From UKL13-2 sp031414695 (lineage in GTDB: Bacteria > Pseudomonadota > Gammaproteobacteria > Burkholderiales > Usitatibacteraceae), in assembly GCA_031414695.1 (NCBI GenBank), contig JANNWG010000014.1, positions 1 to 64,000 of the forward strand: 64,000 bases of DNA, written 5' to 3'. Positions 9,040 to 17,842 of this stretch are shown here, one piece after another; the first letter of the stretch is position 1, and the number at the start of each line of letters is the position of its first letter. The translations under genes were made by a program, and so were the position numbers. Under the pieces are notes generated by a model, which did not search any database, was not told the origin of the DNA, and worked only from the letters and a program-made list of their open reading frames with translations.

Positions 9040-10761
9040 ATGGATACCCAACGCATAATTGCGCTGATTTTTTTTTCATTTTCTGGACTTTTGTTATGGG
9101 AGGCTTGGCAAAAACAAAATAAGCCGCCTATCTTGCCGCCAACCCCAGTAGTAAGCCGGGCACAAGTTAATGACGCCACCATTAACCCCCCAACGGCTAG
9201 CGCTGTTCCGGGCGGTGTGGCGTCGTTACCAACGCCTAATACCGCGCTAACAGCGCCGGGTGAAAAGCCGGCTGTCAATGCTGCGGGCGCACCTGCAGCG
9301 TCTACCCAACAAGTTGTGGCAAAAAGCGATACGCTCGATATCACTTTTGATGCGACTGGCGGTGATATTCGCCAGGTGGTGCTGCGTAAGCATATGGCGC
9401 GTGGCGACACCAGCAAGCCTTTTGTGCTAATGCAGGAAAAAGTGGGTCATTACTTCATTGCACAAACGGGCTTATTGGGGGCGGGGCTACCGAATCACAC
9501 TAGCCGCTGGACATCCACAAGCGCAAACGTTGATATCGGTAGTAACGATAAAATGGACGTTGTGTTTACCAATGCCGATACGCCTGGCATTACCGTTAAT
9601 AAGGTTTACACATTGACGCGCGGTAGCTATGTTGTTGATGTGCGATTTGACATTAAAAACACCACCAACGCGCCGATTCAACCCAAAGCCTATTTCCAGT
9701 TCTTACGTGATGCAAACCCACCAGAGGGCGAGAGCACAGGCAGCAACCCCTTTACCGGCATTGCTACATTTACGGGCCCAGCGGTTTATACCGAACTCAA
9801 AAAATTTCAAAAAATAGCTTTTTCGGATATTGAAAAAAACAAAGCAGACCATGTAAAAGAAGCAAGCGACGGTTGGCTGGCCATGGTGCAACATTATTTT
9901 GTTTCTGCTTGGTTACCGCAAGGCACAGCAGGACGGGAGTTTTTTACGAAGCGGGTGACAGACCAATTATTTTCTGCCGGCGTTATTGCGCCTGTGCCCA
10001 CAGCAGTAACAAATGGCAGCGCGTCTATTTCAATGCCGCTTTACTTGGGCCCGCAGGAGCAAGACAAATTAAACAAGTTGGCGCCTGGCTTAGGCTTAGT
10101 TGTTGACTACGGCTGGCTGACATTCTTAGCGTATCCGATGTTTATGGTGCTGTTATTCATCAATAATGTTGTCGGCAATTGGGGCTGGACAATTATTATT
10201 TTCACCATTTTGCTAAAAATAGTGTTCTTCCCGTTGAATCAAAAGTCCGGCAAATCCATGGCGCACATGAAGACGCTCATGCCAAAAATGGAAGCACTTA
10301 AAACGCGTTTCGGTGACGATAAGATGAAGCTCAATCAGGCTATGATGGAGCTTTATAAGACAGAAAAGGTTAATCCGCTTGGTGGTTGTTTGCCGATATT
10401 GATTCAGATGCCGTTTTTTATTGCGCTGTATTGGGTGCTTATTGCGGCGGTTGAGTTACGCGATGCGCCTTGGATTGGCTGGATTACCGACCTATCAACA
10501 CCAGATCCAATGTACATCTTGCCTGTGGTGATGGGTATTTCGATGATTGTGCAGACGCGCTTAAATCCGCAGCCGACTGATCCTATTCAGGCGAAAGTCA
10601 TGATGATTTTGCCGTTTGTATTTTCGATTATGTTTTTCTTTTTCCCGTCTGGTTTGGTGCTGTATTGGACGATGCAAAATATCTTAGGTATCGCGCAGCA
10701 GTGGTATATCAATAAGTCGTTTAGCGCGAAGCCCGTAAAGGTATCAACGCCGAAGCGCTAG
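9040..10761 (+). CDS. yidC: Membrane protein insertase YidC
   Basis: A 573-residue insertase. I take the ATG at 9040 (MDTQRIIALIFFSFS), the usual YidC N-terminus, rather than the GTG at 9034. The order is: one N-terminal membrane segment; a large periplasmic beta-domain (about 25-340) with an Ala/Pro-rich linker; then the conserved 60KD insertase core with NWGWTIIIFTILLKIVFFPL and NPLGGCLPILIQMPFFIALY. It inserts membrane proteins alone or with SecYEG. A terminator follows at 10783. Confidence 0.96.
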   Translation: MDTQRIIALIFFSFSGLLLWEAWQKQNKPPILPPTPVVSRAQVNDATINPPTASAVPGGVASLPTPNTALTAPGEKPAVNAAGAPAASTQQVVAKSDTLDITFDATGGDIRQVVLRKHMARGDTSKPFVLMQEKVGHYFIAQTGLLGAGLPNHTSRWTSTSANVDIGSNDKMDVVFTNADTPGITVNKVYTLTRGSYVVDVRFDIKNTTNAPIQPKAYFQFLRDANPPEGESTGSNPFTGIATFTGPAVYTELKKFQKIAFSDIEKNKADHVKEASDGWLAMVQHYFVSAWLPQGTAGREFFTKRVTDQLFSAGVIAPVPTAVTNGSASISMPLYLGPQEQDKLNKLAPGLGLVVDYGWLTFLAYPMFMVLLFINNVVGNWGWTIIIFTILLKIVFFPLNQKSGKSMAHMKTLMPKMEALKTRFGDDKMKLNQAMMELYKTEKVNPLGGCLPILIQMPFFIALYWVLIAAVELRDAPWIGWITDLSTPDPMYILPVVMGISMIVQTRLNPQPTDPIQAKVMMILPFVFSIMFFFFPSGLVLYWTMQNILGIAQQWYINKSFSAKPVKVSTPKR

Positions 10762-10782
10762 TAGATGGTAAGCACGACAAAC

Positions 10783-10816
10783 AGCCGCCAGCGCTAACGT
10801 GTTGGCGGCTTTTTTA
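10783..10816 (+). terminator. Terminator after yidC
   Basis: The 8-bp stem AGCCGCCA (10783-10790) pairs with TGGCGGCT (10803-10810) and is followed by a T-run. It separates yidC from mnmE. Confidence 0.85.
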
Positions 10817-10835
10817 TTGGAAAAAAGTTAAAGTA

Positions 10836-10851
10836 TGTTTCACGTGAAACA
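10836..10851. promoter_or_regulatory. parS centromere site (perfect)
   Basis: TGTTTCACGTGAAACA is the exact 16-bp palindrome bound by chromosomal ParB proteins. It lies 6 bp before the mnmE start codon, about 9 kb from parB. ParB loading here would mark the origin region for segregation and could also influence mnmE expression. Confidence 0.95.
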
Positions 10852-10857
10852 ATCAAT

Positions 10858-12216
10858 ATGAACCCCCAACAAACAAAACGCGACACCATTGCCGCTATTG
10901 CCACACCGTCAGGTCGTGGCGGTGTGGGGGTGGTGCGAATATCGGGCGGTGGGTTGGCATCGCTTGCGATTGCCTTGACAGGCAAAAACCTAACCCCACG
11001 TTTAGCAACGCTCGCAACGTTTCGAGACGCAGGCGGCGAGGTGATTGATCAAGGTTTAGCGCTTTATTTCCCCGCGCCACACTCCTACACAGGCGAAGAT
11101 GTGATTGAGCTACAGGGACACGGCGGCGTTGCGGTAATGCAGGCTTTGCTGAAGCGCTGTATTGCATTAGGCTGCCGTATTGCCCGTCCGGGAGAGTTTA
11201 CCGAACGCGCCTACTTGAATGAGAAGATTGATTTGGCGGAAGCTGAGGCGGTAGCTGACTTAATTGACGCCGCTACTGAAACGGCAGCGAAATCCGCAGC
11301 ACGATCATTATCAGGCGAATTTTCAGTCAACGTGAATGCACTTGTTACTAAGTTGATTGAGCTCAGAATGCATGTTGAGGCATGTATAGATTTTCCAGAG
11401 GAGGAGATTGATCCTGCCGACCGCGCCGCACAAAATACCAAACTAGCCGAAATACGGGCAAGTTGGGATGCTTTAGCCCGAAACGCCAAGCAGGGTGCGG
11501 TGCTTCGCGATGGGCTAACAGTCGTGCTCATTGGCCGCCCCAATGTTGGTAAATCCAGTTTATTGAACCGTTTAGCGAATGAAGAGCTGGCTATTGTCAC
11601 GCCGATTGCGGGCACCACGCGTGACCAAGTGCGCGCCACCATTCATTTGGATGGTGTGCCAATCCATTTGATTGACACCGCAGGGTTGCGTGAAACAGAT
11701 GACGCCGTCGAAAAAATTGGTATTGAACGCACATGGGAGGCGATCAAAAATGCGGGTGCAGCATTGCTGATTTCAGAGTCTGGCGAAGCAATCACACCCA
11801 CCGAAGCTGCCGTGTTTGCCAAAATCACCGCGAAGCTACCAGTCAACTTACCCACGGCGTCGGTGTACAACAAAATCGATTTATTTTCTCGCCCTGTAAA
11901 CGCTAAACAAGACGCCAACACACTATTTGTTTCGGCAATCACAGGTGATGGCATGGCGGCGCTACGTGATTGGTTGCTCGCCATCGCAGGCTGGCAGCCA
12001 ACGGGTGAGGGCGTTTTTATGGCGCGCGAACGGCATTTAACGGCGCTTAATCTGGCGCATGTGCATTTAGATGTTGCAGCCCAACATCAAACTCAATACG
12101 ATTTATTCGCCGAAGAGCTGCGCTTAGCGCAAATGGCGCTATCGTCAATTACGGGGGAATTCACGCCGGATGATTTGTTGGGGGAAATATTTGGGAAGTT
12201 TTGTATTGGGAAATAG
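10858..12216 (+). CDS. mnmE: tRNA modification GTPase MnmE
   Basis: A 452-residue GTPase which, with MnmG, installs 5-carboxymethylaminomethyl groups on wobble uridine of certain tRNAs. The N-terminal formyl-folate-binding domain (about 1-120) is followed by a helical domain, then an inserted G domain with GRPNVGKSS (G1), DTAGLR (G3) and NKID (G4). The C-terminus ends FCIGK, with the functional cysteine. A perfect parS lies just upstream. Its partner mnmG is at 15.2 kb. Confidence 0.97.
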   Translation: MNPQQTKRDTIAAIATPSGRGGVGVVRISGGGLASLAIALTGKNLTPRLATLATFRDAGGEVIDQGLALYFPAPHSYTGEDVIELQGHGGVAVMQALLKRCIALGCRIARPGEFTERAYLNEKIDLAEAEAVADLIDAATETAAKSAARSLSGEFSVNVNALVTKLIELRMHVEACIDFPEEEIDPADRAAQNTKLAEIRASWDALARNAKQGAVLRDGLTVVLIGRPNVGKSSLLNRLANEELAIVTPIAGTTRDQVRATIHLDGVPIHLIDTAGLRETDDAVEKIGIERTWEAIKNAGAALLISESGEAITPTEAAVFAKITAKLPVNLPTASVYNKIDLFSRPVNAKQDANTLFVSAITGDGMAALRDWLLAIAGWQPTGEGVFMARERHLTALNLAHVHLDVAAQHQTQYDLFAEELRLAQMALSSITGEFTPDDLLGEIFGKFCIGK

Positions 12217-12242
12217 CGGTTGGTTGAGATGGGCTGTGCCGA

Positions 12243-12422
12243 ACGCAATCCCTCCTGCCCGCTCCCCTAGACAAACTCAGGACAGGCTTTTTTAAAGGAG
12301 GAGCCGTTCACAGCAGCGTTTATGAGTACTACACCGTTTAAAAGATGAAATCAGCGTGACCTTTATCAAGCATACACAATTGGTTCCTCCCTTAAAAAAA
12401 GGGAGGCTAGGAGGGATTGCGT
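12243..12422. repeat. 180-bp MITE-like repeat with 14-bp inverted ends
   Basis: The perfect inverted ends ACGCAATCCCTCCT (12243-12256) and AGGAGGGATTGCGT (12409-12422) enclose about 150 bp. Internally it has GC-rich hairpins, including CCTCCCTT with AAGGGAGG at 12387-12406, followed by CTAGGAGGGATT. It has no coding capacity and no clear target duplication. A half-copy with the same hairpin-plus-tail layout occurs near 44022-44056. The hairpin may also terminate mnmE transcripts. Confidence 0.65.
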
Positions 12423-12478
12423 CCCACAAAGCGCCTAATATCCAATTAACGCGCCCAACCCAATCACCGCGCAAAAAA

Positions 12479-12494
12479 GGTTCCACGTGAAACA
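12479..12494. promoter_or_regulatory. Second parS-like site over a start codon
   Basis: GGTTCCACGTGAAACA matches the parS consensus at 14 of 16 positions, and the central CACGTGAAACA is intact. The GTG inside the motif (12487-12489) is the apparent start codon of the downstream secreted hydrolase, so the site covers its translation start. It lies 1.6 kb from the perfect site. Confidence 0.7.
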
Positions 12495-13383
12495 TCTCCT
12501 CTCATTATTAGCGCTATTTAGCTTCGGTATCAGTGCCGCCCAAGCCAAAACCGGCCCTGAAAAAGTCCAATTCCCCAGCCTAGAGGAGTCCAGCCCAACG
12601 ATGCTCACCGGCTATCTCTACAAGCCAGTCAAACCAGCCGACAACAAACCCGCAATCGTTTTGGCGCATGGCTGCAGCGGTATGATCGACAACAAAGGCG
12701 AAATCCGCGCTGGCATTGCCCATTGGGCGGAACGGTTCAGTGATAAAGGCTACGTCGTCCTCGCGGTCGATAGCTTCAATCCGCGCGGCCATAAAGAAGT
12801 CTGCACCCAAACAGAGCGCCCCATTTTAGAAAGCCGCGAACGCCCGCGCGATGCATATGGCGCGCTCGCGTACCTGCAAAAACAGTCCTTTATCGCCAAA
12901 GACAAGGTAGTACTGATGGGCTTTTCGCACGGCGCAACCGGTACGCTTTACGCCATCAATACCCGCGAAGCTATCTGGAAAACCGCCGATAAAGCCGGGT
13001 TACGCTTCGCCGCCGCCATGTCGTTTTACCCTGGCTGCACGGCCGCCAACCGCAATCGCGCCACGCCAGGCGTACCTTATGGTATTTTCATCGGCGAAGC
13101 AGACGACTGGACCCCAGCCGCACCTTGTGTAGAACTGATCGAGCGCGCCAAAGCCGCCGGTTTAAACGTTCACATTTACCAATATCATGGCGCCTATCAC
13201 GGCTTTGACGTGCCCGGCACAACTGTGCGGGTGCGAAATGATGTGCGTAACCGCCGCAACCCGGACCTTGCAAAAGGTGTTCATGTCGGCGGCAACGATG
13301 AGGCGCGCAAGGCGGCGGAAAAGGATGTGGCGGAGTTTTTGGAACGAAATATAATCAAAGCATCGTTCACTCAGCAGGATTAA
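12487..13383 (+). CDS. Secreted dienelactone-hydrolase-like protein
   Basis: A 298-residue alpha/beta hydrolase with a signal peptide (about 1-20, cut after AQA). The nucleophile elbow is GFSHGA, a serine rather than the cysteine of true dienelactone hydrolases. The acid lies in GEADDWTP, and the histidine is in YHGAYHGFD. An oxyanion-type VLAHGCSG sits near residue 58. It is probably a periplasmic esterase of unknown substrate. Translation appears to start at a GTG embedded in a parS-like site; I see no better in-frame start before the signal sequence. Confidence 0.85.
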   Translation: MKHLLSLLALFSFGISAAQAKTGPEKVQFPSLEESSPTMLTGYLYKPVKPADNKPAIVLAHGCSGMIDNKGEIRAGIAHWAERFSDKGYVVLAVDSFNPRGHKEVCTQTERPILESRERPRDAYGALAYLQKQSFIAKDKVVLMGFSHGATGTLYAINTREAIWKTADKAGLRFAAAMSFYPGCTAANRNRATPGVPYGIFIGEADDWTPAAPCVELIERAKAAGLNVHIYQYHGAYHGFDVPGTTVRVRNDVRNRRNPDLAKGVHVGGNDEARKAAEKDVAEFLERNIIKASFTQQD

Positions 13384-13405
13384 CTTTTTATACAGGAATA
13401 GTGAT

Positions 13406-13696
13406 ATGCCAATCAAAAATGGTCTTTCAAAGGGTCTAAGAAATGCAACCCAAGGAGAAATCAAACGTGGTGTTACGGTGGCGGGTGGGATAGGTAGCGT
13501 TACTACTGTCTCTGACTGGTATAAAAACGGGCATTTTGCTACAGAGGAGCAAGCTTTGGGCGCATTTAAGTTGGCGCACCAGCAGGCTCTAGACGGTATG
13601 GGGCAAAGTCATCAAGAGTGGATGGGTATGACGAGCGGTGAGTTTGAGGCTTGGATGAGGAATGACGAGTTGCCAAAACGTAAAAGACCAATGTAG
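13406..13696 (+). CDS. Hypothetical protein, 96 residues
   Basis: Begins MPIKNGLSKGLRNATQGEIK and has a small Gly/Val stretch (TVAGGIGSVTTV) around residues 25-36, followed by a polar region rich in Gln, Glu and Met. No family recognised. It starts 22 bp after the hydrolase and ends 11 bp before the next unknown gene, so the three may be co-transcribed. The short hydrophobic stretch is too weak to call a membrane segment. Confidence 0.6.
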   Translation: MPIKNGLSKGLRNATQGEIKRGVTVAGGIGSVTTVSDWYKNGHFATEEQALGAFKLAHQQALDGMGQSHQEWMGMTSGEFEAWMRNDELPKRKRPM

Positions 13697-13707
13697 CTGT
13701 TGCCAGA

Positions 13708-14226
13708 ATGAAAACCAAATACGACCTTTTAACGCTCAAAAGCCGCAAAAACTCCTATTTGGCAAAGCTGGAAAAACCCGTCAACATGGGACATGAAGAT
13801 ATGGCATTTGAAAAAATCCAGTATTCAAAGTTGAATGCCAAGCAAAAAGAAAATTACAACTTTCAAAAAGTATCAGCAATATTGGCAGACTATGGCTTTG
13901 TCACTATCCGCCTCAGTGATGACTGGGAGGGTGCAGATTTCCTCGCATACCACATTGATGGTTTGCAGCAGCTAAAAGTACAACTTAAGGGAAGATTTGA
14001 AATAAACAAAAAATACAAAGACAAACACGTCTGGATCTGTTTCCCTTATGACCAAAGCTTTTATATATATCCGCATGACGAAGCACTAAATTGGGCGGTA
14101 AAGCACATGAAGCTTGGCCAAACGACAAAGAAAGGTAAGTTTGCTACAGGAGTTTGGAATGTCCCTAAACCAACTGAGAAAATACTGTCATTCCTTACAA
14201 AGTTTGGTCGTCTATTGAAACAATAG
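13708..14226 (+). CDS. Hypothetical protein, possible PD-(D/E)XK nuclease-like fold
   Basis: A 172-residue Lys-rich protein. Around residues 63-97 it has LADYGFVTIRLSDDWEGADF, then a loop and QLKVQLKGRFEI. An acidic residue in a short strand followed by a (Q)xK strand resembles the core of PD-(D/E)XK nucleases. This is inference from a short pattern only. An internal Met (MAFEKIQYSK) could be an alternative start. Composition is more AT-rich than its neighbours, suggesting acquired DNA. It pairs with the 96-residue gene 11 bp upstream. Confidence 0.55.
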   Translation: MKTKYDLLTLKSRKNSYLAKLEKPVNMGHEDMAFEKIQYSKLNAKQKENYNFQKVSAILADYGFVTIRLSDDWEGADFLAYHIDGLQQLKVQLKGRFEINKKYKDKHVWICFPYDQSFYIYPHDEALNWAVKHMKLGQTTKKGKFATGVWNVPKPTEKILSFLTKFGRLLKQ

Positions 14227-14300
14227 TAAAATGCTCCGTAACCCAAGTATCCACGAGCACTTCCAGCCATTTATTGCCCAAACCCCAAGCCTAGATTGCA

Positions 14301-14364
14301 CTTTCATAGTTGCATTATGGCAAAGCACCACAGCATACAGAAACTGCTTGATGCAATATGAAAG
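14301..14364. repeat. Imperfect inverted repeat
   Basis: CTTTCATAGTTGCAT (14301-14315) pairs with ATGCAATATGAAAG (14351-14364) apart from one extra base, around a 35-bp loop. It lies between the unknown gene and vapB and may be a terminator without a T-run, or a control site for vapBC. Confidence 0.35.
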
Positions 14365-14409
14365 CCACCCTAAAATACCTACCAAGTAAAACTTTTCTGG
14401 TGGTCAATC

Positions 14410-14646
14410 ATGAGTGCAGTGCTGATATCTACAAAAGGGCAAATCGTGTTGCCTAAAGCGGTTCGCACCGCCTTGGGGCTCAAGCCTGGTATGCGGGTAG
14501 AAGTGAAGGTCGAAGGCAAGAAGGCACTCATTACGCCGGCACCCGAAAAAAAGACGGTCAGCCTCAAGCAGATTCAAACGCTGCTCAAATATGATGGCCC
14601 CGTCGTCGGCGTCAGCGACATGCGTATTACTGACTATCAGGGTTAA
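14410..14646 (+). CDS. vapB: VapB/MazE-type antitoxin, AbrB fold
   Basis: A 78-residue SpoVT/AbrB-domain protein. ISTKGQIVLPKAVRTALGLK is the swapped-hairpin DNA-binding motif; the C-terminal half would bind the toxin. It is followed 2 bp later by a PIN-domain toxin. It is inferred to neutralise that toxin and repress the pair. Confidence 0.88.
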   Translation: MSAVLISTKGQIVLPKAVRTALGLKPGMRVEVKVEGKKALITPAPEKKTVSLKQIQTLLKYDGPVVGVSDMRITDYQG

Positions 14647-14648
14647 CG

Positions 14649-15056
14649 ATGCGCGCCATTGATACCAATGTGCTGGTGCGCGCATTGGTGCAAGATGATG
14701 CGGCGCAATCCAGCCGCGCTGAACGCTTTTTGAGCGAACATAAAACATACATTCCCGTGACAGTAATGCTTGAGCTTGAGTGGGTGCTGCGGTCTCGTTA
14801 TGCCTTCAAATCAAAAATTGTTGCCGAGGCCATCATCGGTATTGCTGCGCTGCCAAATGTGGTGTTGGGGGAGCGTGTCGCCGTGCTCGCAGCTGCTGAA
14901 AAGTCAGCCAAAGGCTGGGATTTTGCTGACGCACTTCATCATGCATTAAGTGTTGGCTGCGATGACTTTGTCACGCTCGATACCGATTTGGTGAAGCGTG
15001 CAAGCGCAACCGTAGGCACGACGCAAAAAATATTGCCGATGATCGTTAAGCTGTAG
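14649..15056 (+). CDS. vapC: VapC toxin, PIN-domain ribonuclease
   Basis: A 135-residue PIN-domain protein. The first catalytic Asp is in MRAIDTNVLVR, a Glu in MLELEWVLRS, an Asp in GWDFADALHHAL and a final Asp in FVTLDTDLVKRA, so the acidic active site is complete. VapC toxins usually cleave initiator tRNA or rRNA; the target here is unknown. It starts 2 bp after the antitoxin gene. Confidence 0.9.
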   Translation: MRAIDTNVLVRALVQDDAAQSSRAERFLSEHKTYIPVTVMLELEWVLRSRYAFKSKIVAEAIIGIAALPNVVLGERVAVLAAAEKSAKGWDFADALHHALSVGCDDFVTLDTDLVKRASATVGTTQKILPMIVKL

Positions 15057-15167
15057 TGGAATTGCGCAATTCGTAGGCTAAGCAACGAGTCGCAACCGAT
15101 AGCCTTTTCTCACCCCTTCCCGTAAAATTATAATTCCTTTGAAATCGCTGGAAAACGCAAAAAAATC

Positions 15168-17111
15168 ATGCACTTCCCCACTAAATTTGATGTCATCGTA
15201 ATCGGCGGCGGCCACGCTGGCACGGAGGCGGCGCTCGCGTCTGCGCGCGCCGGGGCTAAGACGTGTTTGCTCACGCATGCGATTGAGACCTTGGGGCAGA
15301 TGTCGTGTAATCCGTCGATTGGTGGGATTGGTAAGGGGCATTTGGTTAAGGAGATTGATGCGCTCGGTGGCGTGATGGCGATGGCTACTGATGAAGCGGG
15401 CATTCAATTTCGCACCTTGAACGCCAGTAAAGGCCCGGCGGTTCGCGCCACGCGCGCACAGGCAGATCGTGTTTTGTATCGCGCCGCCATTCGCCAACGC
15501 CTTGAAAATCAGCCGAATTTATGGCTTTTTCAGCAAGCGGTGGATGATTTATTGCTTGACGACAATAATGGAAGCCCAATCGTGACGGGCGCTGTCACGC
15601 AAGCGGGCATTCGCTTCATGGCTAAAACGGTAGTGTTGACCGCTGGGACTTTTTTAGCGGGCAAGATTCACATTGGGCTTGAAAATCATTCAGCGGGTCG
15701 CGCGGGTGATCCGCCTGCGATCACCTTGGCCGCGCGTTTGCGTGAATTGAAATTACCGGTTGGGCGGCTTAAAACCGGTACGCCACCGCGCCTTGATGGC
15801 CGCACGATTGATTTCACGAAACTCACCGAGCAAGCGGGCGACAACCCAACGCCGGTTTTTTCCTATCTCGGCAACCGTGCCATGCATCCGCGCCAAATCT
15901 CTTGCTGGATGACGCACACCAATGCCGCCACGCATGATGCGATTCGCGCGGGGCTCGATCGCTCGCCGATGTTCACCGGCGTGATTGAGGGCATCGGTCC
16001 GCGTTATTGCCCGTCGATTGAAGACAAGATTCACCGCTTCGCGGATAAAGCCAGTCATCAGATTTTTCTGGAGCCCGAAGGCTTAACCACCAACGAATAC
16101 TATCCAAACGGCATATCGACGTCGCTACCATTTGATGTGCAAATAAAGCTCGTGCAATCGATGGTGGGGTTAGAGAACGCGCACATCCTGCGCCCCGGTT
16201 ATGCAATCGAATACGATTACTTCGACCCTCGCGGCTTGAAGGCCACGCTGGAAACCAAAGCGATTCAAGGTTTATTTTTCGCCGGCCAAATCAACGGCAC
16301 AACAGGCTACGAAGAAGCTGCCGCGCAAGGCTTACTTGCGGGTGTGAACGCTGCGCTTCAGGCGCAAGGCAAAGACGGCTGGTGCCCGCGCCGCGATGAA
16401 GCCTACATCGGCGTGTTGGTTGATGATCTCATTACGCGCGGCGTCACCGAGCCCTATCGCATGTTCACCAGCCGCGCCGAATATCGTTTGCAATTACGTG
16501 AAGACAATGCCGATGCACGCTTAACCGAAATCGGTCGCACATTAGGTTTGGTCGATGACGTGCGTTGGGCAGCGTTCGAGACAAAGCGTGAAGCTGTCGC
16601 GCGTGAAACGGAGCGATTGAAATTGACTTGGGTGCAGCCAGGTCGTGTCTCAAGTGAAGCGATGACCGCCGCCATCGGCCAAGATATAGAACGCGACTAT
16701 TCACTCTTTGATTTGCTGCGTCGGCCTAATGTGCGCCATGAAGATTTAATCAAATTGCCGCTGGATATTGAATTGACCGAGGTTGCAAAGGTTGATCTCG
16801 CGGTGGCCGAGCAAGTCGAAATTGCTGCGAAGTATCAAGGCTACATCGTCCGCCAGCAAGAAGAGGTTGAAAAAAATCGTGAGCAAGAAGTCCTCTCGCT
16901 ACCAAGTGATATTGATTACACCAACGTGCGCGGGCTGTCTAAAGAAGTGCAGTTGAAATTAAATATGCACAAGCCCGAAACCATCGGTCAAGCCTCGCGT
17001 ATTCAAGGCATGACACCTGCCGCCATTTCACTTTTGTTGGTGTATTTGAAGCGCGGCTTTCGTGGCGGCGAAATGCAGCAAGCAAAATCAGCAGATGAGC
17101 AAGTCGCGTGA
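15168..17111 (+). CDS. mnmG: tRNA uridine-5-carboxymethylaminomethyl enzyme MnmG
   Basis: A 647-residue FAD enzyme, the partner of MnmE in wobble-uridine modification. The N-terminal dinucleotide fold is VIVIGGGHAGTEAALASARAG. Family signatures include GQMSCNPSIGGIGKGHLVKE, LKTGTPPRLD and GLFFAGQINGTTGYEEAAAQG. The C-terminal helical domain (from about 540) binds MnmE. Length is normal. It overlaps rsmG by 4 bp, the usual mnmG-rsmG-parAB arrangement. Confidence 0.97.
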   Translation: MHFPTKFDVIVIGGGHAGTEAALASARAGAKTCLLTHAIETLGQMSCNPSIGGIGKGHLVKEIDALGGVMAMATDEAGIQFRTLNASKGPAVRATRAQADRVLYRAAIRQRLENQPNLWLFQQAVDDLLLDDNNGSPIVTGAVTQAGIRFMAKTVVLTAGTFLAGKIHIGLENHSAGRAGDPPAITLAARLRELKLPVGRLKTGTPPRLDGRTIDFTKLTEQAGDNPTPVFSYLGNRAMHPRQISCWMTHTNAATHDAIRAGLDRSPMFTGVIEGIGPRYCPSIEDKIHRFADKASHQIFLEPEGLTTNEYYPNGISTSLPFDVQIKLVQSMVGLENAHILRPGYAIEYDYFDPRGLKATLETKAIQGLFFAGQINGTTGYEEAAAQGLLAGVNAALQAQGKDGWCPRRDEAYIGVLVDDLITRGVTEPYRMFTSRAEYRLQLREDNADARLTEIGRTLGLVDDVRWAAFETKREAVARETERLKLTWVQPGRVSSEAMTAAIGQDIERDYSLFDLLRRPNVRHEDLIKLPLDIELTEVAKVDLAVAEQVEIAAKYQGYIVRQQEEVEKNREQEVLSLPSDIDYTNVRGLSKEVQLKLNMHKPETIGQASRIQGMTPAAISLLLVYLKRGFRGGEMQQAKSADEQVA

Positions 17112-17764
17112 ATGCAATGTTGAAATCCGCACCCGATTTAGCGCAAGTATTGGCTGAAGGTATTACCGCACTCGGCTTAACGATTAAAGCCGCGCAGCAA
17201 GAAACATTGCTCGCCTACGTGGCGCTACTTAATAAGTGGAACAAGGTTTATAACCTCACCGCGATCCGCGATCCACGCGACATGATCGGGCTGCATATTT
17301 TAGATAGCTTGGCATTGCTGCCGCATTTAAATAGCACGGGAAAAATATTGGATGTCGGCTCTGGTGGCGGGCTTCCGGGCATTTGTGTCGCAATCGCCTC
17401 ACCAGTGCTAGAGGTTACCATGCTAGACTCATTACAAAAGAAAACCACCTTTGTACGCCAAGCTATCGGTGAATTAGGCTTAACTAATGCAAATGTGGTG
17501 TGTGAGCGCGTGGAAGCGTATTCACCTGAAATGAAATTCGATATCGTCACCTCACGCGCCTTTGCTGAATTAGCCGATTTCGTCAATGGCGCCAAACACC
17601 TCGTCGCACCAAACGGCAAAATGATCGCCATGAAAGGCGTTTATCCGCACGATGAAATCGCGCGTGTGCCAAAGACGCATCGCGTCACTAACGTCATTGA
17701 GCTCCATGTCCCTCAAATCGAAGGCGCACGGCATTTGGTTGTTATGGAAGCGATTGATTCATAG
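17108..17764 (+). CDS. rsmG: 16S rRNA (guanine-N7) methyltransferase RsmG
   Basis: A 218-residue SAM methyltransferase modifying G527 of 16S rRNA. LLNKWNKVYNLTAIRDPRDM and the SAM motif ILDVGSGGGLPGICVAIA are diagnostic; ITSRAF-type motif appears as VTSRAFAELADF. The GTG at 17108 overlaps the mnmG stop, while an ATG at 17117 is an alternative start. In most relatives parA follows directly; here a toxin-antitoxin pair intervenes. Confidence 0.95.
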   Translation: MNAMLKSAPDLAQVLAEGITALGLTIKAAQQETLLAYVALLNKWNKVYNLTAIRDPRDMIGLHILDSLALLPHLNSTGKILDVGSGGGLPGICVAIASPVLEVTMLDSLQKKTTFVRQAIGELGLTNANVVCERVEAYSPEMKFDIVTSRAFAELADFVNGAKHLVAPNGKMIAMKGVYPHDEIARVPKTHRVTNVIELHVPQIEGARHLVVMEAIDS

Positions 17765-17785
17765 TTTGTTGCGGGTTTTGATGCG

Positions 17786-17813
17786 AATATTGATGCTATA
17801 CTGCATCAATATT
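17786..17813. promoter_or_regulatory. Palindromic operator of vapBC-2
   Basis: AATATTGATGC (17786-17796) and GCATCAATATT (17803-17813) are perfect 11-bp inverted arms. The 6-bp centre TATACT resembles a -10 box. It lies 30 bp before the antitoxin start, so a bound antitoxin dimer would sit on the promoter. Confidence 0.75.
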
Positions 17814-17842
17814 GAAGCAACTCTCACAACTTGAGGACAAAC

